Part shown: in pieces, positions 25,444 to 33,393 of the stretch
Position numbering within the stretch: position 1 is the stretch's first letter
Layout: every line of letters begins with the position of its first letter
Translations under genes and position numbers: made by a program
Source of the DNA: Puia sp.
Lineage (GTDB): Bacteria > Bacteroidota > Bacteroidia > Chitinophagales > Chitinophagaceae
Length of the DNA: 64,000 nucleotides
Direction of reading: 5' to 3'
Assembly: GCA_031292515.1 (NCBI GenBank)
Contig: JARLGZ010000104.1
Location: 124,001 to 188,000 of the forward strand
The notes under the pieces: generated by a model
Told to the model about the DNA's origin: nothing
What the model saw: only the letters and a program-made list of their open reading frames with translations
The model's database searches: none

Positions 25444-25668
25444 GTGGTCTTACGCCTCGTCGCTCTGCTCGAGCTACCCATTCTGATCGGCGCAGTTATC
25501 TTTATCAGTGCACAAAAAAGCGGATTTGCGATGCTATCCGAGCTGAGCCTGGCGGTGGCTGTTCTGCTGCTACTGATCGTCTTCCTGATCCAAGGTGGAG
25601 GTCCTCTTTCGCTGGATCATTATTTCTACAGTAATCGCGGCAGACATTCAACCGGGACCCATTTATAA
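25444..25668 (+). pseudogene. Remnant of a DoxX-type membrane protein (C-terminal half)
   Basis: The frame after a TGA at 25414 encodes WLVVLRLVALLELPILIGAV, a second hydrophobic helix (ELSLAVAVLLLLIVFLIQ) and GGGPLSLDHYF, which looks like the last two helices and G-S-L-D end of DoxX-family proteins. No upstream start codon or first two helices are present, and the only initiator is a GTG at 25444 inside the helix. It is best read as a decayed gene. An intact short membrane protein cannot be fully excluded. Confidence 0.5.
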
Positions 25669-25689
25669 GTTTATAAATAGCGCTTATTA

Positions 25690-25713
25690 AAAATCCCGCC
25701 GAACCGGGATTTT
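25690..25713. terminator. Bidirectional terminator
   Basis: AAAATCCCG and CGGGATTTT form a 9-bp stem around CCGAAC between the DoxX remnant (+) and the convergent lipoprotein gene (-). T-rich flanks exist for both strands. Confidence 0.7.
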
Positions 25714-25739
25714 ATCGTTTATAGACAGCGGGTTGCAAC

Positions 25740-26819
25740 CTATTGGTATTGAATATAAATAGGCGATGGTTTCTGCTTCAACACTTCCGGGGGAGTCAGC
25801 ATACGGCTCTTGGGTTTGCGGATATCATTCTTATAGAATAATTTGAAACCGGTGAACTGTACGGGTTCATTTGCTATATATGATTTATAACTATCATATT
25901 TAAGGGTAGGTTCACCCCATCCGTCCATATCCATGACGATCTGAACTTCGGGACGGGTCTTGATATTCTTGTAATTGGTGATCATGGGGCGCGTAAAGCG
26001 GTGTACGACCAGGATCTTTGGGGGAAGGTCATTGGCTTTCACAAGGCCGGCCAGGTAGTTGGACACAAAATTCACATCGGCAGCATCCATCGTGCCTATC
26101 ACGGTTCCTGGTTTTTTGCCCGTTTTCATCGAGAATTCGGGGTCGATACCCAGGTGAACTTGCGGCATTTTGAGATATTTTTCCAGTTGCGGGATCTCAG
26201 CTTCCACATTACTAAAGCCTACCTGTACGTCCAGGAATACCAGGGCATTAATACGGGCGGCGAGGTTGATAACCGAGTCGATTTGTTTGGACGGCATGCG
26301 CAAACGATATCTGCCGTCTTTGCCGGGGCTTCCCTGCGCCGTGGCTGCAATATAATGAAGCGCCAGTTGGACAGGGGTGGTAGAATCTGCAGCCGCCCAT
26401 TTCTTCCCCTCTGCGGCCAGCATTTTCAGCATTTCATCGGGTGGGTATTCGCCCAGTACGCCCATTTTCTTGGAATAGAAGTTACCATAATAAGCCACTA
26501 TCCTTTTGAAAGGGAGAATAGCGCCGGGAAGAGGATATACGGCCTTTGCCGGCCAGCGACCGGAAGAATCACCATTGGCGAGTTTCAACAGCAGACGGTT
26601 ATATTCGGCCGTATCGATCGGACGCCGAGGCTGGCTGACAACGGAAATGGAAGAATCTTTGCCGCCATCGCCTATGGCTGCCTTTTTGTCTTTTTCGAGC
26701 GTCGAATCCCCGGTGGTTTTCTTGCCCTCTGAATAGCCTGAATTACAACTGGCTGCCATCATAGCCGCACAACAGACCCCGCTCATCAGCAGGCCACGGA
26801 AACCGGAATTCACGTTCAT
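25740..26819 (-). CDS. Conserved lipoprotein with a TIM-barrel-like domain
   Basis: The 359-residue protein has a lipoprotein signal ending MMAASC (C25), an acidic/Ser-rich linker to about residue 70, and a conserved core. The core contains IVAYYGNFYSKKMGVLGEYP, ALVFLDVQVGFSNVEAEIPQ, HLGIDPEFSM, GTMDAADVNFVSNYLAGLV and ILVVHRFTRPMI. The alternating strands ending in Asp/His look like a beta/alpha barrel of the glycosidase type, but no named catalytic pair is obvious to me. Similar proteins occur in Actinobacteria. The activity is unknown. Confidence 0.7.
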   Translation of the reverse strand: MNVNSGFRGLLMSGVCCAAMMAASCNSGYSEGKKTTGDSTLEKDKKAAIGDGGKDSSISVVSQPRRPIDTAEYNRLLLKLANGDSSGRWPAKAVYPLPGAILPFKRIVAYYGNFYSKKMGVLGEYPPDEMLKMLAAEGKKWAAADSTTPVQLALHYIAATAQGSPGKDGRYRLRMPSKQIDSVINLAARINALVFLDVQVGFSNVEAEIPQLEKYLKMPQVHLGIDPEFSMKTGKKPGTVIGTMDAADVNFVSNYLAGLVKANDLPPKILVVHRFTRPMITNYKNIKTRPEVQIVMDMDGWGEPTLKYDSYKSYIANEPVQFTGFKLFYKNDIRKPKSRMLTPPEVLKQKPSPIYIQYQ

Positions 26820-26943
26820 ATGTTTTTTTGAATATTTTTCGCAAAGTTAACTCAAAACGCAGGGACATAGCTTTTATTTTAAGGTATAATAACTTTTATA
26901 CCAGCTGTTTCCCGATTTTTTTTCCACAACGTGGATAAAATCA

Positions 26944-26980
26944 AATTTATTAGTCTATATTTTTTGTAGACTAATAAATT
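26944..26980. repeat. 14-bp perfect inverted repeat overlapping a promoter
   Basis: AATTTATTAGTCTA and TAGACTAATAAATT are exact reverse complements separated by 9 bases (tattttttg). The loop contains the TTG of the -33 element of the promoter that follows. This is a typical position for an operator of a dimeric repressor. Confidence 0.85.
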
Positions 26981-26993
26981 GTTTGTATACTTG
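26964..26993 (+). promoter_or_regulatory. Promoter of the tRNA-like gene
   Basis: TTG at 26964-26966, 19 bases, then TAtaCTTG at 26986-26993, one base off the Bacteroidota consensus TAnnTTTG. Two GTATAC hexamers flank the -7 element (26985-26990 and 26993-26998). Initiation is predicted near 27000, about 50 bases before the tRNA-like structure. Confidence 0.6.
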
Positions 26994-27048
26994 TATACGA
27001 AGCCCCCTTCATCAGCGAGGAGCATTTATCGGGAGGGGTATTTATATG

Positions 27049-27118
27049 AGTTACGTGGCCGAGAGGCGAGGCGGAGGCTCACAAGCCTTTTACGGTGGTT
27101 CGAATCCATCCGTAGCTG
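27049..27118 (+). tRNA. tRNA-like gene with 6-nt anticodon loop, identity unclear
   Basis: The acceptor stem AGTTACG/CGTAGCT (7 bp, one G-U) closes a cloverleaf with D arm GCCGAGAGGCGAGGC. The anticodon stem is GAGGC/GCCTT, the variable loop has 4 nt, and the T arm is GGTGG-TTCGAAT-CCATC, then discriminator G. The layout matches the tRNA-Cys at 1776 base for base except that the anticodon loop is TCACAA, one base short. If position 32 is the missing one, the anticodon reads CAC (Val); opening the last pair instead gives an 8-nt loop. It has its own promoter and terminator. It may be a functional unusual tRNA, a regulatory tRNA mimic, or a decaying copy. Confidence 0.6.
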
Positions 27119-27156
27119 CGAATGGTTTAACAGGAATCGTACAAATCGTACAAAAA

Positions 27157-27195
27157 GACAAGCGATCCGCCTAAAGCAGATCGCTTGTCATCTTT
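27157..27195 (+). terminator. Intrinsic terminator of the tRNA-like transcript
   Basis: GACAAGCGATC and GATCGCTTGTC form an 11-bp perfect stem around an 11-base loop, followed by ATCTTTT. It ends 39-77 bases after the tRNA-like structure. Confidence 0.8.
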
Positions 27196-27284
27196 TCCGG
27201 CAGTCCCCCGCTGGTTATCCGGCAGTCCCATACCGGTTTTCCGGCAATCCCATACCGGGCATATTTTCCCGGATCAAGCCCCGG

Positions 27285-27662
27285 TCAGTAAAAAAATTGC
27301 TCTTTGACGACCTTCCCGTCTTTGACTTCATAAACGGCGATTTCGTCCATTTTCTGCCGTCCCATACCTTTAAAGGTAGCATCGAGCCCGATCCCGAAGG
27401 CGATATGATTGCCGGCGACGGTGGGCCCTGTCACAAAGCCTCCGTGGATCTTTTCGACCATAGCGTTAAACTGTTCTGTTTTCTCCCTGATCTTGTCCAA
27501 TCCCTTTACGGATTGAAAGCCCTGCGCATGAGCGGGTTCAATACTTAAAGCGTCTTCGCTGAAAAGTTCTTCCTGGGCTTCCGACCACTTACTTTCCCTG
27601 AATAGTTCGGAGAGACGGTTAGCGATGTCCTGGGTGGTCATCACAGCTTCTTGTGTAGGCAT
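27285..27662 (-). CDS. SnoaL/NTF2-like protein
   Basis: The 125-residue protein has the cone-shaped NTF2-like fold pattern: a helix (DIANRLSELFRESKWSEAQE), LFSEDALSIEP, a helix (LDKIREKTEQFNAMVEKI) and strands ending with EIAVYEVKDGKVVKEQFFY. The family includes hydratases, isomerases and ligand-binding stress proteins; no active-site assignment is possible. The frame extends to 27785, but the ATG at 27662 (MPTQEAVMTTQD) is the sensible start; a second ATG lies seven codons later. Confidence 0.8.
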   Translation of the reverse strand: MPTQEAVMTTQDIANRLSELFRESKWSEAQEELFSEDALSIEPAHAQGFQSVKGLDKIREKTEQFNAMVEKIHGGFVTGPTVAGNHIAFGIGLDATFKGMGRQKMDEIAVYEVKDGKVVKEQFFY

Positions 27663-27794
27663 AACAAAAGTTTTTGGGTGAAACAAATAGATAATGACAG
27701 AATAGGGAATCGCACATAAGTCGTGCCATTCCCTGTTTAGAAGATTAAATGCCTGTAAATAATTCCGGCATTCCCACCCCGCCAATCACCCGAT

Positions 27795-29423
27795 CTATCT
27801 CAATTTCTTGAATTCGTTGATCAACCCGTTTGTCGAAGAATCGTGAGAACTTACCGGGTCGTTATTCTGCAATTCGGGGAGGATCTTACCCGCCAATTGC
27901 TTACCCAGCTCGACGCCCCACTGGTCGAAGGTGAAGATATTCCAGATGACCCCTTGTACAAAGATCTTGTGTTCATATAGGGCGATCAGCCTGCCCAGGC
28001 TCCCGGGGGTGATCATTTTGAGCAGGAAGGAGTTGGTGGGCCGGTTGCCGCCGAAAGACTTATAAGGGATCAGGGCCGCGGGAACTTTTTCGGCTTCCAG
28101 TTCCTGCTTTGTCTTCCCGTTCATGAGCGCCTCGGTCTGGGCGAAGAAATTCGAGAGCAGCTTCACATGATGATCGCCGAGCGGGTTATGGCTGACGGCC
28201 GGCGCGATGAAGTCGCAGGGGATCAGGGTCGTGCCCTGGTGAATAAGCTGGTAAAAGGCATGTTGTCCGTTGGTGCCCGGCTCTCCCCAAACGACCGGCC
28301 CCGAAGAATAACCGAGCGGAACGCCATTGCGGTCGACGGATTTGCCGTTACTTTCCATGTTGCCCTGCTGGAAATAGGCCGCGAAACGGTGCATATATTG
28401 GTCATAGGGCAGGATGGCCTCGGTTTGAGAACCATAAAAATTCGTATACCAGCACCCGATCAGACCCATGATTACAGGGATATTCTTTTCGAAAGGAGTG
28501 CTCTGAAAATGAACATCGGTCTCATGCGCTCCTTTTAACAAGGCCTCGAATTGGTCATAGCCGATCGTCAGGGCGATAGACAGACCGATCGCACTCCAAA
28601 GGGAATAGCGTCCCCCTACCCAATCCCAGAACCCGAACATATTGGCTTTGTCGATACCGAACTTCACGACTTCTTTTTCATTGGTGGACAGCGCCACAAA
28701 ATGCTTTGCGACCTGCGCTTCGTCCTTTGCCGACTCCAGGAACCAGTTCCTGGCCGAATGAGCGTTGGTCATCGTCTCCTGGGTGGTAAACGTTTTGGAG
28801 GCGACCAGGAACAGCGTCTGCTCGGGATCGACTTTTTTGAGGGTCTCTACGATATGGGTCCCGTCGACATTGGAGACAAAATACGCCTGGATATCCTTTA
28901 CCCAGTAAGGCTTGAGGGCCTCGGTAACCATCACCGGCCCGAGGTCGCTTCCTCCGATCCCGATATTGACGATATATTTTATCTTTTTACCTGTGTAGCC
29001 TTTCCATTCCCCCGAATGCACCTTCCCGCAAAAAGTCTTCATTTGCGCCAGTACGCGCAGCACGTCGGGCATGACGTCCCTGCCATCGCTGTAGACCGGT
29101 TTGCCCGAAAAATTCCGCAGCGCGGTATGGAGCACGGAACGATCTTCGGTCATATTGATCTTTTCTCCGGAAAACATGGCCGCGATCGCCTCTTTTACAC
29201 CGGCTTCCTTCGCCAGCTCCAATAAAAGCCCCAGGGTCTTGCCGGTAATGATATTCTTGGAGTAGTCAAAAAGGATGTCGTCAAACCGAAGCGATAACTT
29301 TGAAAAACGATCCGGATCGGCTTTGAACAGGTCCTTCATCTTCGTTTCTTTCATCTCTTCCGTATAGTGGGCCTTTAACTTTTGCCAGGCTGCTGTCTGT
29401 GTGGGATTTGTCTTCGGGAACAT
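27795..29423 (-). CDS. pgi: Glucose-6-phosphate isomerase
   Basis: Pgi interconverts glucose-6-phosphate and fructose-6-phosphate in glycolysis. The 542-residue length and signatures are standard: [18 protein letters not shown] (phosphate site), [29 protein letters not shown] with the catalytic region, and near the C-terminus [20 protein letters not shown] and [10 protein letters not shown]. The ATG at 29423 ([16 protein letters not shown]) is used; the frame also opens at a TTG nine codons earlier. No glycolytic neighbours are present. Confidence 0.97.
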   Translation of the reverse strand: MFPKTNPTQTAAWQKLKAHYTEEMKETKMKDLFKADPDRFSKLSLRFDDILFDYSKNIITGKTLGLLLELAKEAGVKEAIAAMFSGEKINMTEDRSVLHTALRNFSGKPVYSDGRDVMPDVLRVLAQMKTFCGKVHSGEWKGYTGKKIKYIVNIGIGGSDLGPVMVTEALKPYWVKDIQAYFVSNVDGTHIVETLKKVDPEQTLFLVASKTFTTQETMTNAHSARNWFLESAKDEAQVAKHFVALSTNEKEVVKFGIDKANMFGFWDWVGGRYSLWSAIGLSIALTIGYDQFEALLKGAHETDVHFQSTPFEKNIPVIMGLIGCWYTNFYGSQTEAILPYDQYMHRFAAYFQQGNMESNGKSVDRNGVPLGYSSGPVVWGEPGTNGQHAFYQLIHQGTTLIPCDFIAPAVSHNPLGDHHVKLLSNFFAQTEALMNGKTKQELEAEKVPAALIPYKSFGGNRPTNSFLLKMITPGSLGRLIALYEHKIFVQGVIWNIFTFDQWGVELGKQLAGKILPELQNNDPVSSHDSSTNGLINEFKKLR

Positions 29424-29523
29424 ATCTTTCTTTGAAGTTTGTGTTTGCAATATGGGTTATGAAAAATCTTCTTGATTATCAACAAAGTTCGTATTTTTTC
29501 GGGCTCACAAGGCCGTTCAGGTC

Positions 29524-30540
29524 TCACAGGCTGTCAATGACCTTAATAACATGCTCCACCCCGGCAGGGTTCACATCGAGATGGGTCACCATCCGCATTT
29601 CCTGCGTGGAAATGGCGATCGCCAGGACGCCGCCCTGTCTCAGGCGCGCAGCCAGCTCAGGCGCGGGATAAGATGGATCCAGGCGGAAGATGACAATATT
29701 GGTTTCAACCGGCAGGATGTCTTCTACAAAACTTTTTTTTGCCCAGGCGGCAGCAAGCAAGCCGGCATGCCAATGGTCCTCCGCCAGACGCGAGACATGG
29801 TGCGACAAGGCATATATGCCCGCCGCCGCCATAAACCCCGCCTGCCGCATTCCCCCACCAAATACCTTGCGGACTCTCCGCGCCCTTTTTATAAACGCCG
29901 CAGGCCCCAGCAGGACGCTGCCGATGGGACAACCCAACCCTTTATTTAAGCAAATTGAAATGGTATGGAATAATTCTCCGTATTGCCGGGGGGATTCATT
30001 ACCCGCCACCATTGCGTTGAACAGGCGGGCTCCATCCAGGTGCAGCTTGAGATGGTTCAGATCACAAAGCGTCCGGATTTTTTTTATCTCCCCGATATCA
30101 TAACGACTGCCGCCTCCGCGATTGGAAGTATTCTCCAGGCAGACCAGCGAGGTCCTGGCCTTGTGCACGTCATCGGGATTGATACATTCGGCAACCTGCC
30201 GGGCAGTGATCCGTCCGTGATCCCCCTGGATCGCGCGGACCTGTGAACCGGAATTTGCCGCGATCCCACCTCCCTCGTACATATATACATGGGCCATCTT
30301 ATCACAGATCACCTCATCACCCGGTTGCGTGTGACATCTGATGGCAGTCTGATTGGACATCGTACCCGTAGGACAATAAAGCGCTTCCTCCATGCCAAAC
30401 ATCGCTGCGGTGATGGCCTCCAGTTCGTTGACGCTGGGATCCTCCCCGAATACATCATCCCCTGTCTTCGCACGCATCATGGCCTGTAACATTTCCGGCG
30501 TCGGCCGGGTGACTGTGTCCGAACGTAAATCAACGGTCAT
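29524..30540 (-). CDS. ltaE: Low-specificity L-threonine aldolase
   Basis: The 338-residue PLP enzyme cleaves L-threonine or allo-threonine to glycine and acetaldehyde. Family features are the N-terminus MTVDLRSDTVTRPTPEML, the region EEALYCPTGTMSNQTAI, the substrate region LDGARLFNA, and SICLNKGLGCPIGSVLLG with the PLP-binding lysine. The ATG at 30540 is favoured over one six codons upstream. It is followed by pgi but with about 100 bases between them. Confidence 0.92.
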   Translation of the reverse strand: MTVDLRSDTVTRPTPEMLQAMMRAKTGDDVFGEDPSVNELEAITAAMFGMEEALYCPTGTMSNQTAIRCHTQPGDEVICDKMAHVYMYEGGGIAANSGSQVRAIQGDHGRITARQVAECINPDDVHKARTSLVCLENTSNRGGGSRYDIGEIKKIRTLCDLNHLKLHLDGARLFNAMVAGNESPRQYGELFHTISICLNKGLGCPIGSVLLGPAAFIKRARRVRKVFGGGMRQAGFMAAAGIYALSHHVSRLAEDHWHAGLLAAAWAKKSFVEDILPVETNIVIFRLDPSYPAPELAARLRQGGVLAIAISTQEMRMVTHLDVNPAGVEHVIKVIDSL

Positions 30541-30664
30541 AGAATCTGAAAAGGCCAAAAGGCCGGTGGTTAATTGCTGGTTAATAGGTAGTTAAAGAAC
30601 TCCAACTATTCAAAATTGCACTATACGTTTACTGCATTATTTTCTTCATGCACTCATGTGCAAC

Positions 30665-30693
30665 GCCCCGGTATTCTTACCAGGGCTTTTTTT
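30665..30693 (+). terminator. Orphan intrinsic terminator on the plus strand
   Basis: GCCCCGGTA, loop ttct, TACCAGGGC with one mismatch, followed by seven T residues. Just before it is a second hairpin, TGCAC-tcat-GTGCA (30649-30662). No plus-strand gene ends here (both neighbours are on the minus strand), so it may end a small RNA starting somewhere after 30560. Confidence 0.6.
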
Positions 30694-30792
30694 ACAGGCT
30701 ACAAGATACTACAATTCATCCTCCTCCAAAAAGGAAAATCCGGACGCGGCATAAACCTAAGAAGAGACAGGGGGTGATTCAATCCACAAAAA

Positions 30793-30813
30793 AACCCGTG
30801 ACCAGCACGGGTT
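30793..30813 (-). terminator. Intrinsic terminator behind ytxH-like gene
   Basis: AACCCGTG and CACGGGTT form an 8-bp stem around ACCAG with A/T runs at both ends. On the minus strand it is followed by seven T residues, about 100 bases after the YtxH-like stop. Confidence 0.8.
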
Positions 30814-30915
30814 AAAAAAAGTCCATTGCACCTTCACGATCCGATGATCACGAAGTCTCCAAAATACTTCTTTTCGCTTTACGGACGACGCCCGGTCATC
30901 TGCAAAAAATACAGA

Positions 30916-31218
30916 CTAGGAAAGGGCTGTCTCCTTAATATGGTTTCCTTTTGCCTTTGCGGTTTTGATGAGTTCGAGTACGCGTGAACGAACATCTTCC
31001 TTCAGACCATCCGTTTCCTTTTCAACGATATCCCTCAGTTCATCGAGTTCATCTGAAGTGACCCCCCTTAGCTGTCTGAGCTTCCTCTTCAGAGAGTCCG
31101 CGGTATCCGCTATCCGCTGACGTGTTTCTTTTCCTTCAGCCGGAGCCATTAAGACACCTATTGCCACGCCGGCTACCAGACCCGATAATGCACCGATTAA
31201 TACTTTTTGAGCACTCAT
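30916..31218 (-). CDS. YtxH-domain protein
   Basis: The 100-residue protein has an N-terminal glycine-rich membrane segment (VLIGALSGLVAGVAIGVLMA) followed by PAEGKETRQRI, the YtxH signature, and a long charged amphipathic helix. Such proteins are small membrane-anchored stress or envelope proteins of unknown mechanism. It is isolated, with a terminator downstream and a largely empty region upstream. Confidence 0.85.
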   Translation of the reverse strand: MSAQKVLIGALSGLVAGVAIGVLMAPAEGKETRQRIADTADSLKRKLRQLRGVTSDELDELRDIVEKETDGLKEDVRSRVLELIKTAKAKGNHIKETALS

Positions 31219-32181
31219 GATTATAAATTTAAAGTGAAAACAATTCTTCTCTCTCTACTTCTTTTTCCAAGAACGATGCCGGAAATCGTTAAAGAAAGCA
31301 TTAAGCCACACAAAAAAAAGATGGGCATTATTTTCTACACTCTTTTTTGCGGGTGAGTGGCGGCGCTCCCTCATACTGTCCGGCGACGGAGACCTTACGC
31401 ACAACAAGAAGAGCCACGCGGAAAAAAGGGCAGGGTTGGAAAAGGGTAGATTGAAAAAGAGGAAACCGATGGCCAAAATAGAAAAAGCACCAAGTCTATT
31501 TCGACACTTAAACCGAAGTCTCCGTGCTTACTGACCCGATGCTTTTCTGAGTTCGCTTCTACCCTTTCGGACTTCTGCTCACTCATTGAGTTGCGTCTTT
31601 CGGTTTATTGATTTTCGCTTCTCAATTGTACTTCTAAGGTACATTATCCGATACCCTGTTTCCAAATTTTTAGCCCTTTGGTTATGCACCCGTTTTGCAC
31701 CCGGTTATGCACATTTAACCGGATTAATGATCCTTCAAGCTGTATCCTTTAGCCTTCGTCCTTCAGCCTTCGTCGGCTATGTCCTCCGAATGATTTTTCT
31801 TATCGGCAAGCGGGAAATCCGCAGCTCCCAAAATGCTTCCTATAAACCGGGAACAGCCAATCCTTCTCCTGATTGATTCCGCCAGAACAACGCCGGAAAT
31901 AATGCCGGTCGTTCCAAAACCAATAGGCAACAGCAGCGGGCCGCCCTTGAAGAATATGACCAGGGCTGCGGCAAAAAAGATCAGGCAGGAGGACAATTCC
32001 GGGCTTCTTTAGGATAAACGCATTGATTCCTCTCCACCCGACCCGTTTCCAGGCCGGTTTAAGGCAGCTTTTGCATACCTTTGTCGACTTTTATTCTTGT
32101 ACCCGAAATGGATACAAGGATAGACAATCGGGAGTTTAGATCAAAACCATTTCATAAAATACTGATAATCAATACAAAACT
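31219..32181. other. 963-base region without a convincing gene
   Basis: No reading frame here has convincing codon pattern, family signature or translation signals. On the minus strand, 31763-31996 encodes a hydrophobic peptide (SCLIFFAAALVIFF, GIISGVVLAES) that could be the tail of a frameshifted membrane protein: a second frame just upstream reads NAFILKK before the join near 31996. GGTTATGCAC is repeated within about 30 bases near 31680-31712. A consensus -7 box TAccTTTG at 32076-32083 probably drives prfB. Confidence 0.5.
32076..32083 (+). promoter_or_regulatory. Candidate -7 box of prfB
   Basis: TAccTTTG matches the -7 consensus about 100 bases before the prfB ATG. The expected -33 TTG is not obvious. 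Confidence 0.4.
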
Positions 32182-33271
32182 ATGACCCAAGAGCAGATCA
32201 AGAGTATGAGGGACCGCGTCGTCGTCCTGAGGAGGTTTCTTTGACGTCGCTAACCGCCAATATAAAATCAACGAAGAAAAGCAGCTGTCGCTAAGCCCCG
32301 GCTTCTGGGATGACAACAAGCGGGCAACAGAGATCCTCAAAAACATAAAGCTGAACGAATACTGGGTGAAACTGTTCGAATCGGTCGAGACGGCCGTCGA
32401 AGACTTTGCCGTACTATTCGATTTCTGGAAAGCAGGGGAAGCCAGCGAGGAGGAGACGAAAGAAGCCTATGACAAAGCGCTTGCACAGATAGAGGAAGCC
32501 GAATTCAAAAGCACCCTGAACCAGCCGGAAGACGAGCTGCCGGCCGTCATGCAGATCAATTCCGGCGCCGGTGGCACCGAAAGCCAGGACTGGGCCGAAA
32601 TGCTGATGCGTATGTATCGCATGTACGGCGACAAACAAGGCTGGAACCTCACCGAGCTCGACCTCCAGGAAGGAGAAGGCGCAGGCATCAAAAGCGCTAC
32701 CATCCAGTTTGATGGTCCCTTTGCCTACGGCTTCTTAAAAGCAGAAAGCGGCGTACACCGGCTGGTCCGTATTTCCCCCTTTGACTCAAATGCACGCCGG
32801 CACACTTCTTTTGCCTCGGTCTTTGTATATCCCCTGGTAGACGACTCGATAGAAATAGCGATCAGCCCGGCCGACCTGGAATGGGAGTTCTATCGCAGCG
32901 GCGGAAAAGGCGGTCAGAACGTAAACAAAGTGGAGACGGCCGTCCGTTTAAAACATATTCCCAGCGGAATCATCGTGGAATGCCAGCAGGCCCGCACGCA
33001 GGGGGAGAACCGCGAGAAAGCCCTGAAAATGCTCAAAAGCCGCCTTTATGAGGAGGAACTGCGTAAAAGAGAAGAAGCCAAAAACGCGACCAACTCCACC
33101 AAGAAAAAAATCGAATGGGGCTCCCAGATACGCTCCTATGTATTCCATCCGTATAAAATGATCAAAGACCATCGCACGGACTTCGAGGTAGGCAATGTAC
33201 AGCCGGTCATGGACGGAGAACTCGACGGATTTATCAAGGCCTACCTGATGAGCGAAAAAGAAACCGAATAG
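32182..33271 (+). CDS. prfB: Peptide chain release factor 2 with programmed +1 frameshift
   Basis: RF2 ends translation at UGA and UAA. The gene starts ATG ACC CAA GAG at 32182, runs 20 codons, and meets an in-frame TGA at 32242-32244. Just before it is AGGAGG (Shine-Dalgarno-like) and the slippery CTT TGA C, the standard autoregulatory frameshift site. Skipping T32242 continues in the +1 frame (GAC GTC GCT) to the stop at 33271, giving about 362 residues. Downstream are the RF2 specificity motif SPF in [15 protein letters not shown] and the hydrolysis motif GGQ in [11 protein letters not shown]. Low RF2 favours the shift and so raises RF2. Confidence 0.97.
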
Positions 33272-33308
33272 ACCGGAAAGAATCGAAATAGACCGGAGAG
33301 AATCGAAA
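33267..33308 (+). repeat. Two 21-bp near-perfect tandem repeats
   Basis: AATAGACCGGAAAGAATCGA and AATAGACCGGAGAGAATCGA follow each other across the prfB stop, with a decayed third copy (GGACCCGAAAATAACGG). They probably arose by slippage; no function is evident. Confidence 0.6.
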
Positions 33309-33393
33309 GGACCCGAAAATAACGGAAAAGATTTCAGATTAGATTACGGAATAGATTTAGAAAGACCTTTGTCATAAACGTAAATAGTTTCCC

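Noticed and set aside
26979-27548. Plus-strand open frame of 189 codons across the tRNA-like gene and the SnoaL gene.
   Set aside because: It would read through the tRNA-like structure, its terminator and the antisense of SnoaL. No domain is visible.
31586-31876. A 96-codon plus-strand frame in the empty kilobase.
   Set aside because: No ribosome-binding site, irregular codon use and no recognisable family; treated as noise.
32182-32260. prfB as a broken gene because of an in-frame TGA.
   Set aside because: AGGAGG and CTT TGA C are the known programmed frameshift site.
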